Assembly (NCBI GenBank): GCA_033239125.1
Contig: BSWB01000008.1
Span: 16,398,001 to 16,462,000 of the forward strand
Source: Fagopyrum homotropicum
Lineage: Eukaryota; Streptophyta; Magnoliopsida; Caryophyllales; Polygonaceae
Length of the DNA stretch: 64,000 bases
Direction: 5' to 3'
Positions 35,651-46,588 of this stretch are shown here, piece after piece. The translations under genes and the position numbers were made by a program. The notes under the pieces are model-generated. The model worked only from the letters and a program-made list of their open reading frames with translations. It searched no databases and had not been told where the DNA came from. Position 1 is the first letter of the stretch, and each line of letters begins with the position of its first letter.

Positions 35651-38600
35651 GTAAGTTTTAATTCCCTCATGAGGGTTAGTTTGTTTGTCCGTTTGATCGG
35701 TCTTTTGTTCCACTAGACCGTGTATCGTTTAGTGTATCGAACCGCTTTCATTTATAAAAAATAATTTTAAATTTTCTAAAAAAAACTTTCATCAAGATTT
35801 TTCAAAATAATAGATTTTTAATTTTTATATTCAAAATTCAAGATTTCTTGATTTTTAAATTTCAAAATATATGTTCAAGACTTGAAATTTTAAGATTTCA
35901 AAATATATAGTTTTACTTACAAATATATATATTTTAGTTTACATTTGTTTTTCTTATACTATTCATTTATGTTTTATTACTAATGACACAAATAAAACAT
36001 TGTTCTAATATATAAATAGGAATACAACATGTGATATCCTTTTTTATGATAATGAATGAGAACATAGGAGATACATCTAAAATATTAACATTGTTGGTTT
36101 AACCATTTATTCACACATCATTCGTAGGTACATGATCGTATGCTTTGTATTTACATTTGTTCATTTCGTATTGCTTTACCGGTCTTCCATTAAACATTAT
36201 TCACATGTGCACGACCATTTACTTTATAATTGTTCATTTTGCATGGCTTGCTGATCATTCATTTAGTTGAACAACAAAGCAATGCAACATGAATAAGTGA
36301 TGAGAAACAAAACAAGCTCTCTTGTTCAATTATATTTGTTGTAATGAATAATAATCAATGAGATACACCTTGTTCAATTGGTAGTAATATATAAGAGACG
36401 ACCCTACACCTAATAGTTCACAATCGTGTACCTTGTATTTATGGCATACACGAATATACAAGGTGTAAAATCACATACACTTAGTTGTTCATCATAAACA
36501 CATACAAAAGTGCACGATCGTGTGTTAAGGGCGCTAATTATGCACGAATGAACCACATAATGCTAGATGGCCAATTCAAGAGTGTTGATTTATTTAAATA
36601 AAACCTCTCTTAGAGGTTCTCGCTCTTTCATAGTCACTCCGGCGAACCAATGACCTAAAATTGGTTATTCAGTTATATGCAAACCAATGAACTACTAATT
36701 TTGTCGCTTCAAGTTCACAACCAGTATTTTTACTAAAGTGACTCGTATAAGAAATGTTTTGTAAAGCCAAATAATGAGGAGTCGAAAGCTTTATGATCGA
36801 GGGAGACAATCTTACGATCTTTAACTCCATCATTCAAATTTGAGAGGAAACCTAAGGATTGTATATCATCATTTCTAATATGAACCTCCTATTATTTGAA
36901 TTTGGTAAGGTTTATGTTTCTCAATTTTCAGGATAATCAACAATGTTGTGGACATATTTATCGCGTTAGGGCGTATGATCCCTACTACGATCAGGGTTGA
37001 AACCATGTATTTTATAGGGATGAGCTCTATATAAAAGGAGCACCAACAGAACTAAACACCAAAACCAAAAACGTTCTCCATTGTACAGAGATACAAATCC
37101 CAAAATAACTCATCTTTCCCTTTTTGAAGGATGAAGACCAAATTCTAACAAATCAACAAGGACTTTGCATGTTACAAATTCAATGGGGAAACTTTTATCT
37201 CTAAGAAGACTTGTGCAAAAAGACCGCCAAAAGTAAATGATGTATGAGAAGACCTCTCTAGATCCAACAAACTTCTTGTAAGAACCACATTCATCATCAA
37301 CACTATACACAAAAAATCTCTAAATTTATTTGAAAAAGATAAATTTGGATGAAAAAATTCCTTATATCTTTTTCAATGGAGGTTCCCTACCTTCCAACAC
37401 CATTCAAACAATGGTTCTAGGAACTAGTTCAAGAGAGGCTTCTTCCCCGATAACAAAAAAAGTCCAAAATTTTCGAATATGATGTCAAACAAGATTGTTG
37501 AAGTCATGATCTGAGTTTATCCATGACTAAAATGAGTTCTTGGACGGGCATAGTGTATTTCTAGATCCATCCAATCTGCATATGCACTTCCTTCAACGAC
37601 GGACGCTATGCTCACCGCTTCCCGTTGACTGGATCATCCTCCTTTCCCTTGAAGATCTCTTTTCTTCTGGGATTCCGTGATTTATTTTTGTGTTTCTTTT
37701 TCTTTTGTTGTGGATCTTCACGACGGTTAATACGTTTGCCGAGCTTTTTTGGTATTTCGTTCCACTAAACGGCGTGCCATCTAAAGTTTTGAACTGCTTT
37801 TCATTATCAAAAAGACTATATGTTATTCGCTTTTATGAGCTAGGGTTGGCGGTAACCCAGTCACGCCCACCCTTGGTTCCATCCATGACTGCGATGTTTT
37901 TCCTTCCGATAACAATTGTAACTCTTATCCGCAAGGATGCACTCGGATTACATATTTCTTACCCTTTTCCTTTCATAAAGAAAATTAAGGTCTTTTCCTC
38001 TTGGTGCCCTTCAAGTTTGAACTTTTTCTCTTGATATCTACAAGCTTTTAAGTTTTCTCTTTGTAGCCTCGTGATATGATTAAAAATGCAACTATAAAAA
38101 AGAATCTGGAAAACTATGACCACATTAAATATTAATTTATAAATACTAAGTAATGTATAGTATTTTTTTTTAATTTAAAAATAATAAAAAGGTAAATTGG
38201 AAGCTTTTTTTTTGAATTAAAATAAAAAATATAGTAATTTTTTTATTAATTTTTGAATTAAAATAAATATATATATATATATAATAAATTTAAAACTAAT
38301 TCTAAAATATAAAAAATAAATATTTTTATTTTAAATTAGGGTACATAATATATTTTACTAGACTTTTAAAAGTAAAAAAAAGTAGAATGTTAATCATAAA
38401 AAAATAATTATGTAAAACTACTTAGAAATTTATAAAATTATTAAGTTTAATATTTAATGTGTTCATAATAAGTTTTAAAACTAAATATGTTCCCTTACTT
38501 AAAATAAAAATATAGTAAATTTTTATTTATCATTAAATTACCTTTAAATTTAATTTACTATATTTTATTTTTTATTCGAAAATAAAAAAATTATATTTTT

Positions 38601-38862
38601 TTTATTGAGAAAATAAAAACTATAAATTTACTTTTCTCGATTTTTAAATTAAAAAAACAATTCTATTATAAATTTAATTAGGTCATATTTAGTTTTAAAT
38701 TATTCTTCTGATTTTTATAATTTATAATTGAATTTTTAATGTGATATATGAAGAAGAATATAGAAAGAAAATAAATTAAATTACGAATGTATCATGACAA
38801 AACTTGAAAACGTATAGATACCTAGAAAAAAATCGAACACCATGAAATTTGTCATCAACATG
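35651..38862. other. gene-free AT-rich region
   Basis: No supported gene. 35651-36600 is AT-rich with repeated words such as GTTCATTT and GCACGA. A 114-codon ORF at 37690-38034 has no recognised domain and a hydrophobic, low-information composition; I do not call it a gene. 38040-38860 is very AT-rich and ends at the Harbinger target site. Confidence 0.5.
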
Positions 38863-39330
38863 TTAGAGCATCACCAGCGGTGAAAAAAATTTCATCTTGA
38901 ATTTTTTTTTTTTTGCCAAAATGTATTCCCATCAACAAAGTTTCTACAAAAAAATCTAGAACATTTGTAAAAATTTTGGGCAGGAAAATTTTTTTCATCC
39001 GTGCCTTTACTTACCTTTTGCAGCTTTTTCTCTATTTTTTACCCTTTTTTCTTTTTTTTTTCTTTTGCGGATCTTTGGTTATTTTTTTATAAGTAGGACC
39101 CACATTTATATAGGTTTAAAAAATATTACCGTTATAACTATATCAACGGTAATATTTTGATTTCAATAATTATAAAAAATAAATAAATTATACCAACGGT
39201 CATATTTTTTTTTCTCTATAAGTAGACACCCATTTCGACATATTTTGACACACTTCAAAAATCCTCATTTTTCTCAATTATCACTTAAACTCGTAGTTGG
39301 AGTGTGTTATTTTGTTCACTTTCTGAAAAA

Positions 39331-40557
39331 ATGGATCCTAATAATCCTCACAACTCGTCCATGAATTTCAACGAATTCGATCCTTCTTTTATCAATCATC
39401 CTCATTTTTCTCAGTTTTTTGCAAGCTTAGGAAGAAATTTTCCTCCACAACAACCACATCCACAAGAAATGACTCCTCCACCCACTTACCAAAACTTTTT
39501 TCCTAACTCTCAAAATTACAAGAGTTCTCCACTAGTTTTTCAAGGAAGCAACACCCAAATGATCAGTGATGAAGAAGATAATGTTCCGAAAACACAACAT
39601 TTCCCTCCGCAATCAGGTGTGCCACCTCCATTGCCAGTCAATCGAAATCAGTCAATTCCGGTCGCAACAAACAACCATGATTGATCTGTCAAAGAAGAAG
39701 AAGCTCTAATTGAGACCTATTTCACCAACTGCATAGACTCCATTATTGGCAAAGATAAGAAATTTGCTGATCTTTGGAGAGATATACATCAATCATATGA
39801 AGCGGCTCGTCAATATCGACCACATGAGATTCCAGAGCGGAACAAGAACATGTTGGAGACTCACTGGAAAAGGATGGCTGCAGATTTACTCATTTGGGCC
39901 GGTGCTTTGGAAGAAGCTGGTCAAATAACGGGAAGTGGGTACAATGAAGCTGATGTTACAAAAAATGCCCATCAATTATTTCGAAGGTCTTGTCAAGGTG
40001 CACCAAGGAATTTAAAATATCAAAGTGCTTGGGAGATGGTGAACAAGTATCCAAAGTGGAGGAAGTTCATGAGGTGGGGTATGAATAAAGAAGAAAGGAG
40101 GAAAGTTGATGTTGAACACAAGGCGGAAATTGATCTTGAAAATAGCAGCGGTAGTGGCAAGAGAAGTAGAGACGATGCTAGTGGTAGTTTTGTATCTGCA
40201 TGTATAAGTCGTCCAGATGGTGTGAAGAAAGCCAAGGCTAGAAGAAAAGGCAAAGGGGTTACAACAGAAAATATATCCAATATGAGTGAGCAAATTAGGG
40301 CTTATAATGATCAACGAGGTTCTGAGATGGCTCTAAAACAAGAGAAATTGGAGATTGAGAGGCAGAAGGAAATAAGAAAGCAGAGACAATTGGAATTAGA
40401 GGCGAGAAATCTTGATGTTCAAGAAAATCGAATGAAGGCTGAGAAGCAGAAGCAAAAATTTGATATGCTACAAGTGTTGTTGTCTAAGGCATCGCTGACC
40501 CCAAGAGAAGACAAGTTGAAGGAGAAATTACTCATGGATTTTGACGATTACATCTAA
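39331..40557 (+). pseudogene. Harbinger ORF1: Myb/SANT-like DNA-binding protein
   Basis: 408 codons from ATG at 39331 with a single stop, TGA at 39682-39684. The N-terminal part is Pro/Asn/Phe-rich. After the stop come KEEEALIETYF and an LWRDIHQSYE segment typical of the SANT-like domain of plant Harbinger ORF1 proteins, then a basic region with RSRDDASG and a long charged helix (about 40310-40480, rich in Glu, Lys and Gln) likely to be a coiled coil. The family protein binds the element ends and brings the transposase into the nucleus. The start was chosen at MDPNN, where the low-complexity N-terminus begins. Confidence 0.82.
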
Positions 40558-40990
40558 CTACTATGAGACAAGTTGAAGGAGAAATTACTCACGGAGTAAT
40601 TTTAATTATTTACTTAAGTTTTATTTGATGTTTGTTTTAAGTATTAGTCATCGTTTAAGTGTCTTGTAATTTGAAGTCTTTTTTTCAATATCATGGTTAT
40701 GAGTATTTTGTTTGAAATCTTTTTCCAATGTCATGTTTTGTGTAATGATTTTTCTATGTTAATTGAAATTTGTTTTCTTGTATCATTGAAATGTCATTGT
40801 CACTTTATCACAATGAATTGTGTGTCAGTGAATGGTCACATCTATGTCATAGTTTTTATAATAATGACATTGACCAAGTTATGACAAGCATGATCTTGTA
40901 TTGTCATATTCATCTAATGTCAAACGATGACATTGTATTGTCATTTCTAAATGTATACATTGCTCAATTCATCCAATATAAGAACACAAC

Positions 40991-42421
40991 ATGAATGAGT
41001 TTCAATGCCAACTCAAAATATCCATTGAAAATTCAGAGATAAAAATAATGTTGTTTCAAAGAAGCTCTTCAAGCTCAAGTTCTTCATCACACAGTGATGA
41101 AGAAATCCCTAAAATTATTGACAACTTTGTCAATAATCACTTACCATCTATATTGTTTCCTCCAGCACCACGCCAAAGGCAACACAATAATGAAGATGTT
41201 GAAGTTGTGGTTCTAATGGATAGGAACCGTGAAGAAGGACACAACCAGTTATTCAGAAACTACTTTGCGGATCCTCCAGTGTATAATGAGAATCAATTTC
41301 GGAGGAGGTTTCGAATGAAAAGACCTTTGTTTTGCAAGATAGTGAATAAGGTGGTGGAAAATGATGAGTTTTTCCAACAAAGGCGAAATGCAGCTGGGAA
41401 GTTGGGGTTATCTGGACTCCAAAAATGCACTGCAGCAATGAGAATGTTAGCATATGGGGTGGCTCCCAACGCGGTTGATGAATACTTGAGGATGGGTCAA
41501 ACAACTGCACGGAAATGCTTTCAAAAATTTTGTGAAGGCGTAATCAAGATATTTGAAGCTGAGTATTTACGAAGTCCGATGGATGAAGACCTACGAAGGA
41601 TCCTCTACAAAAATGAGCAACGAGGATTTCCAGGCATGATAGGCAGTATTGATTGTATGCATTGGGAGTGGAAGAATTGTCCTAATGCATGAAAAGGCCA
41701 ATACTGTGGACGAAACAAGAACGCAACCCTCATTTTGGAAGCTGTTGCGGATGAAGATCTATGGATTTGACATTCTTTTTTCGGTATTCCAGGTTCGTGT
41801 AATGACCTTAATGTACTTTACCGTTCTCCTGTATTTAGTGATGTTTTGCAAGGTCGGGCACCTCCTGTGAAGTTTACAGTCAATGGTCATGAATACAACA
41901 TGGCGTACTACCTAGCTGATGGTATTTACCCTAGTTGGACTACTTTTGTACAAGGATTTTCCCATCCTCAAACTCCTAAGCAAAGTCTTTTCGCTGATTG
42001 TCAAGCTGGTGCACGTAAGGATGTTGAACGTGCATTTGGAGTTCTACAAGCGAGGTTCGCAATTGTACGATAACCGGCTCTCGCTTATGATGAAGATATA
42101 TTAGCCGATATTATGAAGGCTTGTATCATTATTCATAACATGATAGTGGAGGATGAACGAGACACTTATAAGAATGCCGAAGTAATAAGAAGATTTTACG
42201 AAACAGATCATCCTAATCAACATTCACGTCGTAGAGGTGAAGCGAGTGCAAGTGTCATCGTCAACAATGATGAAGCTTTCCAATTTCAGACGGGACGTCC
42301 GGTCGACATTAACAAATATTTGGAGAGAAGGGACGCTATGCGTGATAGACGAACTCATCAATCCCTTAAAGATGACTTAATGGAGCATATTTGGCAAAAG
42401 TTTGGTGATAGTAGTCCTTAA
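40991..42421 (+). pseudogene. Harbinger DDE transposase (Plant_tran type)
   Basis: One frame of 477 codons broken by TGA at 41690-41692, TGA at 41768-41770 and TAA at 42071-42073. The N-terminal part has RFRMKRPLFCKIV and the helix-turn-helix-like AVDEYLRMGQTTARKCF. The catalytic residues can be followed: first Asp in GSIDCMHWEW, second Asp in GSCNDLNVLY, Glu in DVERAFGVLQARF. The tail IIIHNMIVEDERD is typical of the family. With ORF1 this enzyme would cut and move the element, but the copy is inactive without read-through. Confidence 0.9.
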
Positions 42422-42939
42422 AATCTATTGGCATCTCTATGATTTCATGATTGAGTTTCGCAATTTCATTATCGTGTTTGTACGTTCGTTTAGTTTTTAC
42501 GGTGCTTTAATCTTATTGAATCATGTTTTTACATCATGTATTGTAGTTTTATCTCACTAATGTAATGTATTTCATGTTTTATTTTAATGTTTTTTTTCCA
42601 TATTTTACGACTTATTAATTATTATATTATTTAATTAATCGTTTCACATGTCATAACATTAATAATTATGATTAATTTAATTAGCTTAATAATTATTATT
42701 TGATTAATAATTATTTATGAAGTAACAAATAAAAAGTTAAAAAAATGTAATAAAATGCGGTGGGGTAGGTAAAAAAAAAAGTAGGAGAGAAGGTTGAGAG
42801 GGAATTTTTAAGTTTATTGTTGGTGGGATGAAAAAAATTGAGAGTGAAAAAAGATGATGTGGAAGAGTGATAAATAAAGAAAGAGAGAGTGGGGAGGAAA
42901 AAATTTTTTCATCTATAGTGCTAGTGCTCTTACTACGTA

Positions 42940-43120
42940 TAAAAGCCCAATGGGCTGAACAGCCCAAAATTGTGTCAGGGTCCACCAAGATTAGGAAAGG
43001 AACAGGGGCGGGATTTTAGAAATGGTAATGGTGTACCTTCATATTACCATGAGCCGAGCCACACCTTAGCATTTCCCTCTTCTATAATATAGCTATATAC
43101 TCTTCTAGAACCCTAATTTT
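42940..43120 (+). promoter_or_regulatory. HD2 promoter: site II motifs, TATA region and telo-box
   Basis: Directly right of the Harbinger end lie three TGGGCT or AGCCCA site II-type motifs (42944-42949, 42951-42956 and 42961-42966); the first two are inverted. A TATA-like TATAATATAGCTATATA is at 43083-43100, and a telo-box-like GAACCCTAA at 43108-43116. Site II plus telo-box is a known combination in promoters of plant ribosomal-protein and nucleolar genes, which suits a nucleolar HD2 protein. TCP factors would be the expected site II binders. Confidence 0.65.
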
Positions 43121-43197
43121 TCTATTTTGGCTCCATTTCTCAGTCTCGCTCACTCCGTTCATTCAACTGCTCTCCATTTTCGATCGCCTTTTCCACA

Positions 43198-46100
43198 ATG
43201 ATGTTTTGGGGTTCGATCACTCTCTCTGCCTCTCTCTCTATATCTCTTTGTCTACCGCGAATCGTTTCCACTTAGCTTGGTTATCTCTTTTAATATTGTT
43301 CGGCTACAGTTGTTAGTGTTAGGGTTTAAGCGAGTCGAATGGCTTTCTGTTAATTTATTAGATTTTGTAGCTTAATGTGTCTCTTCTTCCCATGAAATTT
43401 GCTGTTTCATGCGTTTTTTTTGGTTTCATTTTTACTCCTTTTTCCATTTCCTGACACTATTTGAGAAGTATGTGGTCACTGTATTTTGATACTGTCGATT
43501 GCCTTCGTGTTTGTAGCTAATCGCTTGTTTCCTTCTACCTGGTTCAACTTCGATCGTTTAGTAATGTAAGGGAAAAATCGTGTTGGATGGGCTATAGAGA
43601 TAGAAATCAGGTGCATAGGTTGGGTCAAAAAGGACTTCTGCAGTTAATATTGTCTTGTTTGGTTGTACATGAGTTATACTCCAAGTAAGGCAAATGGACA
43701 TTGTGGTTGTAGACTTGTAGGATTGCTAAATAAAAATTTGCTTTAAAATGTATTTCCCCTTATATGTGTAGTAATTATATTAAGTTTTAGGCCTTGTTTT
43801 TGTTAAAATTAGGCTGGAAAAGCAATCCTGCTTCCTGGAGTTGGTACTCTGCATCTTTATGTTGGAGAGTTTGTAGAACTCATATTTATTGTAGAAGGTT
43901 GTCTGGCCTTGCAGTTCTGGTTTTATTTGTGTTCTTAATCCTTGCTTTGGAAGTTTAGAGCCCCTCTCCTACAGGGGATGAAATTAAACCTCAACCATAG
44001 GAGTTATATGAGGTTATATCCTCAATAATGTTGTGAATTCACTATTTTTTAGCGTAATTTACTGTCCAACAGTTTCTAGGAGGCATGAAGCAGTTTGTCC
44101 GCTTTGAAATCAGCTACCAGTACCTTGAGATTAGTAAAACATACTCAGCCTTGAGTTTTCTATATTCAATTTTGATCTCCATATACAGTATGCTCTTCTT
44201 CTGTGATTATTAAATTATACCAAACACGTTTACCACAATTGAAGTTTAGTTCAGACTTCAGAGATTGTCTTTCTACAAACTTGAAAAAATTTCACGTGCA
44301 GGGGTTGAAGTCAAAAGCGGGGAGAAGATTATTGTACAGCCTGGTAAAGACACGCTTCTACATGTCTCACAGGTCAGATAAGATAAGTTTGAGTGCTTAA
44401 GAAATTTTTGTGAGCTTTCTCTGAAATATTTAGATGCTTTTGTAGGCTTGTCTTGGAGTGACCAAGAAGGACAAAGGGAGTGGATATGTTCGCATTTATG
44501 CTAAGAAGGACGGGGCTACCTTTGTACTGGGAATTCTTTCCCCAGACAAATTTCCTCATATAAATTTTGACGTGGTATTTGAGGATGATTTTGAGCTAAG
44601 CCATGATGGTAAACATGAGAGCGTTCATTTTGCTGGATATAGAGCTCCTAACCCTGATTTATATCCTTGATCTTATTATATTTCGATTTGCTTTCTGTTT
44701 TTGCACTTTATATAAGTAGATGCATTTTTATTGCTCCCTATTGTTTCCTTGACCACTTGTCTTTCATCACGGATGAGGAAGAAAATGTATCTGGTAAGTG
44801 TTGGACGATTGGCAATTTTATGATTTCCTGTCTTCTATTGTTGTGATATTATCTGGTATTCTTTCTTTGATTTCAGATGATTCTGATGGAGAACGAGTCC
44901 CTGTGAAAGAACTTGATAATGGTATAGTTTGAGAAGTCCCTTTGTGCTAAAGTACGAGTAAGAGGTCAAGCACTGCTTACATAAAACTTGAGTTTTGGTG
45001 TCGCAGGAAAATTGGAGACTAAGGAGGCTAAACCTGCTGCTGCCAAGACCACCGCTACAGCCAATGCTGAAAAAGCAGCTGGAAAGGCAAAGATCAAGAC
45101 TGTGGAGCCCAGCAAAGATTCCAAGAAAAACGAGAATGATGACGATAGTGACGAGGATGATGATAGTGATTCTGAGGATGGTTCTGAAGAAGACGAGGTA
45201 ACTTTTACGCCCACAATTTTTTCTTCTTTCTTTTCATTTGTTTTGTTTCTAGCATTGTAGTGTACTGCTTATCATTGGTAAAATCTTTCTTTGTAAGTAT
45301 TTTTGTTGAGAATATTAGAGATTTTCCTTTGAAATTTCTCTACAGCTTTCCTTGCATGTTTTGCATTAGGATCATGAGCATAGTTGGAGTTTCATTGGTA
45401 TCAAATAAGCTTTGTTTCTCCTTTGCTCAATGATGAGATTGTAAAATATAGATTTACTTTGCTCTACGTTGTGTTATTGCACAGCTATTGTTCTACAGAA
45501 TTGTTATTGGCAACAAAAGGTTATAATTATTTAGTAATGATACTGATGAAACTTGTACAGAGTTTAATGCCAGACATATATGTTACTTATCGTCTTTATT
45601 GTGATGAAAAATATAATCAGGATGTGGAGGGTGAAAGTGAGGAAGATGATGATAACTCCGATGAAGATTCAGATGATGAAAGTGATGAGGAGACACCAAA
45701 GAAGGTTCTTGTGCAATAATCTTAGTGTTACACAATCTCTTATGATTATTATGAACGTTGTACCACTAACAATGTGTTATATTTCTGAAGCCTGAGAGTA
45801 GCACAAAAAGAAGTGCAGAAGCTTCCAACAAAACATCAGGCCCTAACAAGAAGGCAAAATTTGCTACTCCTGTGAAGACTGGTAATATGATTATTCTTTT
45901 TGTATGTGTACTTTTTACCTAATATTATTATATGAAGGGTAGTATAATGCTTTACTGAAATGACATGGTGAAGTTTTTATTTTCTTTTATTTGTGTAGTT
46001 TTTTTTGGCTAACCTTCTAAATGAAGGAGCATAATGATATTGAACTCACAATCTGTTCACCAGAAACCTTGTGGTTGTTTGATCATTTTGAGGATTTGTT

Positions 46101-46588
46101 TTGGACTCACATACGAGGAAGTTTTTTCAAATGTGATGTGCTGTATGTAGCCTTGTATAAACTATTTGAGATATTTAGATGCATGGGCAAACTACTTCAC
46201 TATCAATAGTGCATGCATGTCTATACATATTTCCCTTTCTCATATTATTTGCAAGCATTAAGAACTGTTAAGACGTGACATGCTAACTTCGATATTGGTT
46301 CAATAAAGATGGCAAGAAGCACGTCCCTCACGTGGCAACCCCATACCCGTCTAAGCAGGCTGGGAAAACCTCAGCTGATAATGACAAGTCAAAGCAACAG
46401 ACTCCCAAATCAAGCGTATCCGTTAGCTGCAGCTCTTGCAACCGGTATGACATCTCTGCTGTGGAGGTTAAAGGTGTCTGTTCAACAGGGGACAGAGCTA
46501 GCTAACTTATTCTATGGTTCGTTGCAGGTCATTTGGTTCAGAACAAGCTCTGCAATCTCACTCAAAGGCTAAGCATGGTGCTAACTAG
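43198..46588 (+). CDS. HDT: HD2-type (plant-specific) histone deacetylase, zinc-finger form
   Basis: Exons, from splice signals and frame: 43198-43210, 44302-44372, 44446-44660, 44771-44793, 44877-44921, 45007-45197, 45621-45704, 45791-45881, 46309-46444, 46528-46588; they total 930 nt, or 309 residues plus TAG. The N-terminus is M-M-FWGVEVKSG, the FWG motif of HD2 proteins; residue 2 is Met where Arabidopsis members have Glu. His25 and Asp70 match the conserved catalytic-type His and Asp. The nucleoplasmin-like domain (1-95) is followed by Lys/Ala-rich and Asp/Glu-rich segments (about 125-215) and a C-terminal C2H2 finger (CSSCNRSFG...HSKAKH). The family acts in the nucleus and nucleolus on histone H3/H4 acetylation and rRNA gene silencing. 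The length fits (family about 245-306). Which paralogue (HDT1- or HDT3-like) cannot be decided here. Confidence 0.93.
43211..44301 (+). other. long first intron of the HD2 gene
   Basis: The 1.09-kb intron follows a 13-nt coding exon. Its first 60 bp are rich in CTCTCT, and AGGGTTTAAG (telo-box complement) occurs near 43321. Such leader introns often raise expression in plants; here that is inference. Confidence 0.75.
44661..44770 (+). other. U12-type AT-AC intron in the HD2 gene
   Basis: The 110-bp intron begins ATATCCTTGA, matching the U12 donor consensus ATATCCTT, and ends AC after CTTTCATCAC. TTCCTTGAC at 44745-44753 matches the U12 branch-site consensus, with the branch A 18 nt before the end. 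No GT-AG choice nearby keeps the frame: reading on gives a TGA after six more codons. Splicing here joins residues in phase (APNPDL then DEEENVSD), as expected for the acidic segment. Confidence 0.85.

Larger units (their letters stand above)
38866..42929 (+). mobile_element. PIF/Harbinger DNA transposon with two ORFs
   Basis: Flanked by the 3-bp target duplication TTA (38863-38865 and 42930-42932), the hallmark of PIF/Harbinger. The ends are imperfect inverted repeats beginning GAGCA (left GAGCATCACCAGC..., right end read inward GAGCACTAGCAC...), with a shared GATGAAAAAATTT-like stretch a little inside. It encodes a Myb/SANT-type DNA-binding protein (39331-40557) and a DDE transposase (40991-42421) in the same direction, as in Pong-type members. 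Both genes carry stop codons. The right end lies 269 bp before the HD2 start codon. Confidence 0.92.

Noticed and set aside
37690..38034. 114-codon ORF with a hydrophobic start.
   Set aside because: No recognised domain, no promoter or splice context, and it lies in gene-poor DNA; chance ORF is the simpler reading.
44203..44400. ORF overlapping HD2 exon 2.
   Set aside because: It crosses intron sequence; splice signals and HD2 similarity define the exon differently.
44458..44670. HD2 reading through to the TGA at 44668, giving a short protein.
   Set aside because: The AT-AC intron signals and in-phase acidic exons downstream make splicing at 44660 far more likely.
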